In this document: in pieces, positions 28,001 through 40,000 of the stretch | Layout of the letters: every line of letters begins with the position of its first letter | How positions within the stretch are numbered: position 1 is the first letter of the stretch | DNA from: Branchipolynoe longqiensis | Taxonomy: Eukaryota; Annelida; Polychaeta; Phyllodocida; Polynoidae | Assembly: GCA_030323885.1 (NCBI GenBank) | Contig: CM059194.1 | Location: forward strand, 5,309,691-5,373,690 | DNA: 64,000 nucleotides | Reading direction: 5' to 3' | Program-made: the position numbers and the translations under genes | The notes under the pieces: model-generated | The model's input: the letters and a program-made list of their open reading frames with translations, nothing else | Told to the model about the DNA's origin: nothing | Database searches by the model: none

Positions 28001-31000
28001 ACCAAAATAAAGCTTTATATTTCATCTTCCAAATAGTACCATCCACATTAGGATATGACTTTGCTCAGCTAAAGAAAACCAATGCTTTGCCAAGTCCATT
28101 TAAGTAGAAAATCACCTTTTGTTTCAACTAACTTATGCATGAAATTTTACACTGCTTCTTCAAACCTCTGGCGCCCATATAGCATCATCATGCCAATGGT
28201 ATCACTTTGTTGCCAATACTACAGGCCATAGATTCATATTTTGTTCTTGAATAAATTCTTTGTATATCTATTTTAAATTATAATTTAAACTTCAATTAAC
28301 CACCATTTCTGAACCGAATAATTCATAACTTAGATTTTTACATGAAAAAAAAAATCTTTTTTCTTCTTCTAAAAATGAATAGGTTTGTCACGATTCTTAG
28401 CAATGCATGGCGCGAATGTGAAACAAAATAAATGTTGGCTCTACTTAATAATTGAGTTCTAAAGTTACGTAATGTGCCAGTGTTGTCTGGTATTAATTAG
28501 TGTAAGGCTGACTGCTCCATAAACACTCCCTTTCCCCCCCACCCACACACACACATCCACACAGGGAAAACGATTTTGTTTAAACCATTCACACATATCA
28601 AATTGTATTGTATATAATTTAAACAGAAAGAGCATATTGAAGATAATACAGCCTGAAAATTTCATGCAATTATCTTGTACATGTGCTTTTCTGTACCATT
28701 TTAAGCCTGCTCAAAGTTGGGCAGTTCCTTTTACCGCATTTTATCACATGTCAAATTGAGATCTGGACCATTTTAAACCTATTTTTGTAAGCTTTTCCCA
28801 AGCATATGTGCTCCTGAACAAAAATAGCAGTGACAAGACACATCAATAGGTATGGGATAAATCAGAATAATTTAATAGGGGTGCCAATTTTTTCCACAAG
28901 CACACCCCCAAAAGTGGTCCAAAGCGAAATTTGGAAATTGGTGAAATTAAGGATATTGTTATTTTTAGCATTTATGAAGATGTGTATCTTGAAATGTAAC
29001 CACATCATACCTGTGGATCATTTTATTCTCATTGTATAGGCCATGGATTTGAAGGAAAAAACAATAGAAGTCTTATAGGGTGGTTACTTTTAATTTTGGG
29101 GCCACCAAAAATGCTATCTTTTTAGTTTTGGGTGGGACCAATTTAGTAACAACCTAAAAAAAGTCCATATCTTCTTTAATATTAGAACGATTTTTGATAA
29201 ATTAAGTGTTATTTCATTTCAAATTCAATATACTAACAGGTGAAATCCATTAAATCAAACTCAAAACTATTTTTGAAAATCACTTGAGATACCTACTTTA
29301 ACAGACACAAGATTTATATTGATTACAGTTAAACAGAAAAGATCTTAGAAGACAAAAGTTTGGCTAAACGTGTGGTATCGATGTGTAAATTTTCACATTA
29401 GTACAAAAGCCATACAAGCATGCTTTTGATACACTTTGATGCATTATGTGGGATAGATTAAGTACATGCAGTATTGCTAACAGTAACATACTTAACACAC
29501 AGAGGCAACACTAACTATTCGACTTGCTACAATCATTGTATCATCATTGTAACATGGAAATCAAATATGTCGTTCCCAGTTTCAGAGAACGCCTAATTTG
29601 CTAGGACATAAAACCCCAACAATCATATTTCTTGTTGCCTTTGGACCGTATTACCTGGTATGATCTTAAATACAGGGTTGGTAACATTGGAAAATGAAAA
29701 ACTGGAAGATCATAACATGTTATATTGGGGGGATCTGGGGGTACTCCCTCAGAAAATCTTTTAAATCTTAAATGCTCTATGGTGCATTTTGGACAGAATA
29801 ATCCATAATAAAAAACTAGAAGATCGGCGTACAGTGATGATGGAGACATAACATATTGTACACCTTACGGCGAAACTGTAAGGGTTGGCAAGCAGGTAAA
29901 TGTCGCTAGGCCGTAAAACCACAATAAATGAAAGCTATGGTTGACCCCTGTTATGTGTCTCTTGCAGTATTTGTACAGAATGTTGAAGTGAAAGGGTGCC
30001 AAATACGGCCCGACCGGAAGCCAGAGTTCATCATCCAGGTCACGTGGTCGGACGGTCACGTGGTGGAGACCTGCCGTACGTACCAACAGTTGCAGCAGTT
30101 CCACACGGAGGTGAGTGACGTCACTTGGTTCGGTCAGTGTTACAAACTCTCCCATTGGGCGTGCTCATATTATTGCGGCCTGGAGTTGTTCCCAGTGGAG
30201 TTATGTCTCATCAGGATCCCATTTCTCAGCGAGATTGCTGATTTTGGTGAAAACGGAGTTTCCAAATCATTGTGGGGGGAATCTTGGTCGCGGAAGAAGG
30301 AAAAAAAAGAAGAAAAAATCGGAGCTCCAGTTTTAAACAGTTGGAATTTCAAGGCCAAAAGATGTCCAAGTAAGTGCCAGATTGCACCATTTTAATCATA
30401 GCTTTAAAAAAAACATAAACAAAATTTGGGGTGTGGAAGGCATGCCCCCGTTTTAAAAAAACACAAACAAAATTTGGCGGGTGGGGGGCATGCCCCCGGA
30501 CCTCACTGGTTGTTCGGGTCTTTTAAAGAATATATTTTTGTCACTGGGTCCCCTGTTATTAAGCCTTTTCCACAGAGCATGCTGCACACTGAATTGTTGC
30601 TCAGAGCATTGGTTCTTGCCACTGCCGTTAGAGGGCGGGTTGGTTGTGAAAATCATCTACTGTACGTACCACCGACTCATTCGAGGGCTTGGTGGGACTG
30701 ACTGGTCCTTAGCTGCTGCCACATTGGCCACTCGTGGCTGCGCGTATCACTATGTCGTGTTTCATGTTTGTGGTTATGGAATGTTAGCTTAAAGTTGCAT
30801 AATCTGATGGGGTTTCAGTTTCCACTAGTTTTCTTTAGTAGAAAAATATTATGACAGGTTAACTTTGGATATTTTTCAAGTGATGTAAAAGTAATTTTGC
30901 TGTGTGCACTGAAATGCTGGACATTATAGGCTTCAGCAGTGACAGATTGACTTAGTATTCCTTCTATGCGACAATAAATGTTTAAAGAGTGCACTAGTAT

Positions 31001-34000
31001 CTAAGGCCTCAGTCACACTTCGGCTTGCAACCACCGAAAAGGCGCAGTCACAAAGTGGTCACCTGGAGGTCTCGAACTGGTCGGACCATTTTGGATGCAG
31101 CACCAAACACCTTGTAATGGTTGCCCGGAGTTTGTCGACCATTTTTAGCGCTAGCGACCGATTGGCGGCTATTGTTTGTCCCACCTTTTTTGTTGGCTTT
31201 GGTGGCTAAAGTGGTCACTAGTTGTAATATGACTGAGGCCTAAGCTAGATATGTAAAATCAAATCTAAAGTGTTTTAGTTTAGAAAATGTTATGCTTTCA
31301 CCAGACGATGTAGCTTTAGCCCGTTAACTTGATCCCACTGGCGTCTCAGACAAGTAATTGTCCGCCGTAAGTGGTTGACAGTTTTTAATTGGTTTATCAT
31401 TCTGCACTGGCCCGCTGACTTAGGTGTGCGTGAAAGTTGTATTTACAGATTCCCTTTTGATCTTGACAGCTTCTCAAGTTATTCCCAAAAGACGCTGGTG
31501 CGCACAAGCAGGAGCGGCAGATTCCCTTTCTCCTTCAAGGTCAGTTTGTCTGCAAGTACTTACAGCAGTGTGTCGTGTATAGAGTGTTGAATAGCATATA
31601 GAGCATCGAATAGTGTATAGAGTATCAAATAGTGTATAGAGTATCAAATAGTTATAGAGTATCGTGTATAGAGTGTCAAATAGGTATAGAGTATCAAATA
31701 GGTATAGAGTATCAAATAGTGTATAGAGTATCAAATAGTGTATAGAGTATCAAATAGTGTATAGAGTATCAAATAGTGTATAGAGTATCAAATAGTGTAT
31801 AGAGTATCAAATAGGTATAGAGTATCAAATAGTGTATAGAGTATCAAATAGTGTATAGAGTATCAAATAGTTATAGATAGAGTATCAAATAGTTATAGAG
31901 TATCAAATAGTGTATAGAGTATCAAATAGGTATATAGTATCAAATAGTGTATAGAGTATCAAATAGTTATAGAGTATCAAATAGTGTATAGAGTATCAAA
32001 TAGTGTATAGAGTATCAAATAGTGTATTGAGTATCAAATAGTGTATAGAGTATCAACTAGTGTTGAATAGTGTATAGAGCATCGAATAGTGTATAGTGTA
32101 CCTATTAGTGTATACGGTATTGAATAGCACATAGAGCATCGAATAGTGTATAGAGTATCAAATAGTGCATCGAGTATCAAATAGCGTATAGAGCATCAAC
32201 TAGTGTATAGTGTACCTATTAGTGTATACAGTATTGAATAGCATATAGAGCATCGAATAGTGTATAGAGTATCAAATAGTGTATCAAGTATCAAATATTG
32301 TATAGTGTACCTATTAGTGATACTATTAGTATATACAGTATTGAATAGTGTACCTATTAGTGTATAGAGTATTGAATAGCATATAGAGCATCGAATAGTG
32401 TATCGAGTATCAAATATTGTATAGAGTATTGAATAGCGTATAGAGCATCAAATAGTGTATAGTGTACCTATTAGTGTATACAGTATTGAATAGTGTATAG
32501 AGCATCGAATAGTGTACCTATTAGTGTATACAGTATTGAATAGCATATAGAGCATCGAATAGTGTATAGAGTATCAAATTGTGTATAGAGTATCAAATAG
32601 TGTTGTATTGAATAGCATATAGAGCATCGAATAGTGTATAGAGTATCAAATTGTGTATAGAGTATCAAATAGTGTATAGAGTCCCGAATAGTGTATGGAG
32701 TATCAACTAGTGTATAGTGTACCTATTAGTGTATAGAGTACCAAATAGTGTATAGAGTATCAAATAGTGTATAGAGTACCGAATAGTGTATGGAGTATCA
32801 AATAGTGTATAGAGTACCGAATAGTGTATGGAGTATCAAATAGTGTATTTAGTACCGAATAGTGTATGGAGAATCAAATAGGGTATAGTGTACCTCATAG
32901 TATATCGAGTGCCGTATAGTTTAGAGTTTGTTTGTTGTTGTTTTACATCCTAGCAACATCTTAGGTCATATCAGGACGAGTTTAGAGAGTACCTAATTGT
33001 GTAGTATACCGTATAGTGTACATATGTAGAGTATTGAATAGTGTGTTGTATTCCTCATATTGTATAGTGTACTGTAGTTCATATAGTACCTAATAGTGTA
33101 GTGTACCATATAGTGTACATATGTAGAGTATTGAATAGTGTGTTGCATACCTCATAGTGTATAGTTTACGGTAGTTCATAGAGTACCTAAGTGAGTGTCC
33201 ATTAGTGTACAGTAGTATAGTGGTGCACCATATGTATGTTACGTAGTCAGTAATAGTGTATTGTAGAGTATCGAATAGTGTATTGTATACCTCAAAGTAT
33301 GTAGTGTAATGTATAGTTCATAGAGTACCTCATAGTGTAGTGTACTGTATAGTGTAAATATGTAGAGTATTGAATAGTGTGTTGTATACCTCATAGTATA
33401 TAGAGTATCAGATTGTGTATCATGTACCCAGTAGTGTATAGAGTATTGGATAGTTTATAGTGTACCCCATAATGTATAGTATATATACCTCATAGTGTAT
33501 TGTGTACCTCATAGTTTATAGTTTGTTTGGGTTTTGCATCCTAGCAACATCTCAGGTCATAAAGATGGGTATCGCCTTTTGACTGCCTACGCGTGGCGAC
33601 TTTATAGAGCTGCCCCACTGGGACACCAAGCTACCGGCACCATGACCCAATTATCCACTCAGTCACATTATCCTTATACTAAACTAACCTGCCAAGGGTG
33701 TTTACCCACATGGAAATGATTAGTTGGCTCAGTGCCAGGATAATTTGACTGAGTCAGGCTGTATTGCAGGTCGTATGGTATCCCAGTGGGCACCACTATA
33801 AAGCTGTCCAAATGAAACCAAATGACAGTGTTAACTAGCCGTGTGTTGCACTTACTTGGATTCTTAGATATTTCAGAACCTTTTATTTTTCCATTTTTTT
33901 ATTCCACATTTTGGCTTTTATTCTAGATAGTTTAGTGACAGTTTTGGGTAAATGGGTCGTTCTCAGAAACTGTACCACTTGAGGTAGTCTACTTGAAATG

Positions 34001-37000
34001 CATATTTCAAAGAAACCCATCATTTAGCCCAATAATGTGGGAGATATTTTAGATCAAAAGTAAATGTTAATATTGTGTATTATGTATCTTATTGGGATGG
34101 ATGTAGCTAAAGACATAGAAAATTACATCACTAATTTGTGACATTGTCAACAGCATTGAAAATAAAGTGTCACAAACTTAATGAAAACCTCTGAACAACA
34201 GCTCATTTCACTTCAAATGGTTATATACAATGTCTTCATTAAGTTGAAGACATTTATTTCTAAAAAAGAAAGTTAAAATTATGAAATAGTTAACCTTTTC
34301 TGGAGTCATTAACATCGTAACATTTCGTTTCCACTTGCAAGTACTATGAAACTCTGTATCAAACACTGAGTACAGATACAGTACAAGAACTATTTTCACC
34401 ATTTGACACTCTATGCGTGGACCCAGTTATGGTATAGTAAAAGATAAATCCTGAAATTGCCCCTAAGCATTGAAATTTTAGCCGACCATTTGTGTAAAAT
34501 TGTTGTTTCCACTTTGACTGTTACCTTGCTAATATTTTTTTGCTTTTCTCTTTAATATTCACAAATAAGACAAAACCATAGCAATGAGGTTTCAAATTAT
34601 TATTACTACTGTTTATAAAGCAAGTGACATGTGAAATGTCCTAAAAATGTCAAGTTTTATGTGGAAAATATTTGATTTTGGAGTCAGCTTGGTTTCCATG
34701 CTATACTGCTATTTATTGGGTGTGAGCATCATTTGACCTACTTAAAAATGCCAGAATATGTTTATTTTCAATTATTCAGATGCAAAAGGACATGCACATT
34801 GAGGAAACTTGTTTATAGGACTTTGGCAGCATTTTGATTTTGTGGTACTGATGTCACACTATTGGTACACAACTTCTGAGAACGACCCAAATATGTTTAT
34901 TCTGCTGAATAAGTCTTTTGTCAGTGCCGAAGCACTGGCTTCCAGCCATTTTTCAATTCCGTGTTATTTACACAAAAGGTATATAGAATAAGGTATACAA
35001 TAACTGTTGAATACACAATTTGCAGCATGTAACACAATGAAATTCTGTATCCCAAAAGTTCCATAGCAATATGGTAACAGTAGTGTCATATAACTAGATC
35101 AATATTAGTCAGATCAATGTGAGTATTTACATATTATTTAGGATGTAAGCAGAAGTTATCTTCTGTATTCAGTTGGTAAAGTTGTAGTAAGTTTTAACGT
35201 TCAGTTGCAGTTAGGCTAGCGGTATATAAATGTCAGTTTGTTAGAAATATTCTAGTGTAACTCTAGTGTAGTTAGTTATGTGAGTTTATGAATTATGTTT
35301 TTGGGGTAGGGTTGTTAATAATACACTGGACCAGCTGTGACCAGTGAAGCAATGGGACCAATCCCAGCGCATTTAGGTCTTAAATTTTACATTTTCAGTT
35401 GGACTGGCTCTATCATTGTATATGGTTGACTGGAAATAACAGAGGAACAGCAATAAATTCATAAAAAAATAGGTAAATAATGGGGGGGGGACCGAGGCTG
35501 AGGGTTCGGTGGTCTGCCACTTACGGTATGGTGAAGCCATGGAACATACTTTACTCTAACTGCATAAGGGCCTGCCCAATCCGATGTACTCTTAGTGAGT
35601 TTTTAAATTCTAGGTAAGAGGATGTTGCCCTGGTTCTGGCTGGTAGGTTGTTCCACATCATGCTGCCTTTGTAAAGTCGTGCTTTAATCAGTTTGTTTGT
35701 GGAAGGCTTGGGGACTTTGAGTAGAGTGGAATCAGCCTATCTAGTATTCCTTTTTGTGTTGTCTATATATTGTGTCTCTCACCAGGTGGCAGTAAATAAC
35801 GATAATGACACATGATGATGATGATAATAATAATAATAATAATGTAAATTTAATAGAATGCCATCACTAGCAGGAGCCTTTATAAAGTCGTGAACAATAA
35901 AAGTATAATAGTCTGCACTGACCTCAGACAAGTACCCCATAGACAGGTAGGCATGGGTAGTGTGGTGACATCAGGGCGCCTATGTGGTGTAATGGTTAGC
36001 ACACTGTCCCGGAATGCAAAGAGATGTGGGTTCGGATCCCGCTCTCGGCGCAAATATTTCCCATTTTCATCACCCCAATGACAAAACTATGTTATGACAT
36101 ATTTACAACTTGGTTACAATAATTGAAGGATAGAGAAATTTCATGTATACCATAAAATACTGCCTTGAATAGGTGATGCTGGAGAACCTATTTAAATTTG
36201 TCGGCAGATGGTGTTTTTGTTAATGCGACACTCCTATCCAATACACTACTTGCTGTTGTTAAAGTCTGATACAATCTCATGTTCTCGGTTGAACAGACAA
36301 AGGACCGTCCCACAACCCCACTGAACTCGAGGCCCATGTAAAGAAGTACATCCGGTAAGTAGCAAACTAGTTGTCTGTCTCCTCAGGCGCTAACCATGAA
36401 TGTTTCCTTTCGCACCCAGCCTCGTTTACGCACTGCGAAGAGATTTGCGAATGGTGGAGGTCCTCAGCCCTGTGCACCCTCTGTATTCTTCCGTATTTGT
36501 TACGGAATCAAACATTGAACACGGACATTTTATACAGATTTATTTGTTTCGTTACGGAATCACCTGTGCACAAAACTGAAAGCTGCGAGATCGGGTGCAC
36601 AAGTCTGTATGTGACCTAACAGGGATGAAAGATCTCCGCGATTCCGCGGATTTCCGGGATTTTTCAATCCCACAGCACCCTCAGCGTAGATCTGTACTAA
36701 TACGTGGTGCAGACGACGCAGCACTATCAGCGTATACCAATACACTTCCGGAAATTTTCTGCGATTCCCTGACAATGCTAAACCTATGGGAGAATATCCG
36801 CATTTCCGCTTTTTTTCCCAGAGACCACTTTCATCCCTGGACCTAAGCAAAAGTCAATTCAGTAGAACCTGTCCCTGCTGAAGTCTATGGTGTTCAGCAA
36901 TTTGGCCTGTGACATCTATCGGCAGAATGTGGAACCACTCTATTCGGGTACTTTCCACCTTAACTGGGGGGGGTCTATTAAAGGTACATAATCTGCCAGT

Positions 37001-40000
37001 TGTTTGCACTACATACTCTTGTGACTGCGGCTGTTACCAGACATCCTGCTAACTGCGCCCCTTCCATGTCCCCCTGTAGGCAACTGTCGATGCTGCAGGA
37101 CCACATCGTCCAGTGTGACCACGTGAGCGCCTTCTTCCGGTCTGTGCCCGGCCACATGTCGCCCACGCCACCTGGCGGGGGCGGGCTGTCGTCAGTCACC
37201 ACAGACCCCTTAACGATTACAGGTAGAAACCCGCAGCTTTTTTATTCCACAGCAAACACTGTGCGATGCGAGATATTGCATTGGTATTTCCAGGGTCCAG
37301 GTGGGGCCTGGAAATTCTTGAAAGTTTTTAATAGGTACTCCAAAGTGATTTTTTATTTTTATGTTTCAGTGTTTAAAATTATATAGGTGTATATATCTTT
37401 TAAATCCGATTCCAGTGATATAAAGTTTATATAGATCTCTTGAAAAGTTCTGAAATTATGAGGTTTTAACATTTCATTTTTTCACCCTTATTTGTGCACA
37501 TTTCCGAATGAGGGAAATCTAGGTTTTCAAGCCCCCAACACAAAAGCTATGTTGCATATCATTTGTCCAATATTAAAGAATCTCACTGTCTATAGCATAA
37601 GTAGCAGGCTCCATTTTTCCAGACCATTAGCTTCGTTATTCTTTCAGATATTTCATGCTAAACTTGCTAAATTCCTTAATTTCTACTGAATATCATCAGG
37701 ATTAATGATAAATTCTTTGAAACATCATAACTTCTGTTCTACTTAGGCTATCACTCTATTCTTTATTCCAAAATAATCAGAATCAAAAGCTGCATATGAT
37801 AATACATGTTTTTAATTATTATGAGGCAAAAACTAAAGTTAACTTTTATAGGCATTGCTAGCTGACTACAAGTCTAGGTTGCAAAGACATTAACTATATT
37901 AAGATGATTAACCAAACAGATTCCCTCAGGCAACAATAGGCTTCAGAAATGTCTTTAAAGTCTGGCACCTTCATACTCTAAAGTCATCGTTGATGGGTGC
38001 CACATCAAGCTTTTTCTGCTGGAACAGAAGCTTCAATCAACACCATGGTTGTCGCTCTGGTGCATGAGACAGGAAGAGATGGTCATTTCTCAGACCAACC
38101 TTGCCGAGTATGATATAAATCTCAACCAAATATTGTTCTGGTTAGGTAGAGGAAGACTTGAGCTTTCTGATGATATACTTTTCAGGACGATCCTGGTTAA
38201 TTTTCAAGGAGAATGAAAGTCTGAATGTTTTCACTCCTTCTGTTCAATCAAATATCCCGCTCAAAGACAGCCATGCTTGATATGCTAATGAAGCCCAGTT
38301 TCTTCTCCATCTTTCACTGGTGGTTATTTTTCGCTCAGGTGACCATACTCAGCAAGGTAGCAATTTTAGGGAAGGGATTGGCTAAGACTGAATGCAAACA
38401 GACTATGGCAAGCATGCACAGAGCTGTTGATGGTACACCCATAAAAGTGACCATTGACTCTAATTTATTTCATCATGTTAATTCAAAATTGAACACCCTA
38501 AAAGACTAAAGAACAGGCATTCATGTCATATAATTTTTATTTCAAACAAAGCAGAATTAATGGAGGTGGAAGTGGTTTTAGAATGGTTAAATTATGTAAA
38601 AGTTTGCGATGCGGACAGCGTTTCCGCCCACCTTGAAATTTTAACTTCATTTGCCCCATTTCAAGGCCTTGAAAAGCCTTAAATTTAACCTATTTTGGGT
38701 AATTAGTCATGAAAAGCCTTGAATTCCATTAAACTGTCCCTACTGATCTAAATTAATTTGAAATCGCCATTCTCCATTGCCTTTTCCTTAAATCCAAATG
38801 AAGATAGTGTTCAATTCCTATTAAAAAACAGCCTTAAAATAGCCTTGAATGCCATATCTTCACATGCGTAACGGACCCTGTATTTGACTGATACTGGACG
38901 GTATCACCTCTTGTAAATTTTAACTGTCTTAGGAGTTAAATGTCGCTGTCATTTAATACAAGTTTAATCATTTCAAAATAGCATCTGCGATAAATGTTGT
39001 CATGTGATGCATGTTTGGTTATCTCGGAATGTTGTGTAAATTTGAATATACGCATAAATGCAAGTTGAACAATTCTTGCCATGAATTTCTGCTAACCTTT
39101 CACTGTGAATATAGCCACTGCTGCTGACACGGCGTTAAGCCATAATCAATCAATCTAACTGATGTTATCGTATTTGCACAAATTCTAACTGCGTTAAACC
39201 ATAGTCAATCAATCTGACTGATGTTATCGTATTTGCACAAATTCTAACTGCGTTAAGCCATAATCAATCAATCTGACTGATGTTATCGTATTTGCACAAA
39301 TTCTAACTGCGTTAAGCCATAATCAATCAATCTGACTGATGTTATCGTATTTGCACAAATTCTAACTTTACTAGTGTAATACTCTACAATCTCTGTGTTT
39401 GTTAACTAGGCGATTATATTCTAGCCATTTAGCAGAGTTCCTTGTCACAGCTCAGTAGCTATCACAAAACTTTGGTGTCAATATGGATGTGTATGTGATG
39501 AATTAAATAGTTGGTAAAACCAAAATATACAGTCCCGTAAAGAAATAATGATATGTATTATTATACATTGACAGTAGTGTAAAAAAGATTTTTTTTTTTT
39601 TTTTTAATATACAAAATGTAGTTAATTCATTGAATTGCAATGTAATTGCATATTATTTTCCGGAAGTCAGGTTTCGGCGTGTGTTGGGGAGGGTTTGTGT
39701 GTCTGTGGGGGGGGGGGTGTTATTTTGTCACAGACTACTTACAACTAGTTAGCTTTTCACACGAATCTGACTAAAGTGTGCCTGCTTTGATTACTAGTTG
39801 AGTCGAGCCAGCCGGGGGACCGCCACTCCCCTCGAATGATGCCAGCCTTTGGAGACGGAACTAACCCCGCTTCAGCTTACAAGTGAGTGCAGCGCACTGA
39901 GTGAACAGCAATTGCAAAGGTGGCGCCATTTCCCATTGAATTACAAATCTGGTTAGGTGATTTTTAACATAATGTACAGGGTCCCTACGGGGCTTGGAAA

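Noticed and set aside
31578..33515. A CRISPR array
   Set aside because: The repeats are head-to-tail without unique spacers, and the context is an animal intron.
35976..36051. A functional tRNA gene
   Set aside because: Acceptor and T arms pair and the A and B boxes are present, but the anticodon stem does not pair, so it is a SINE head or pseudogene.
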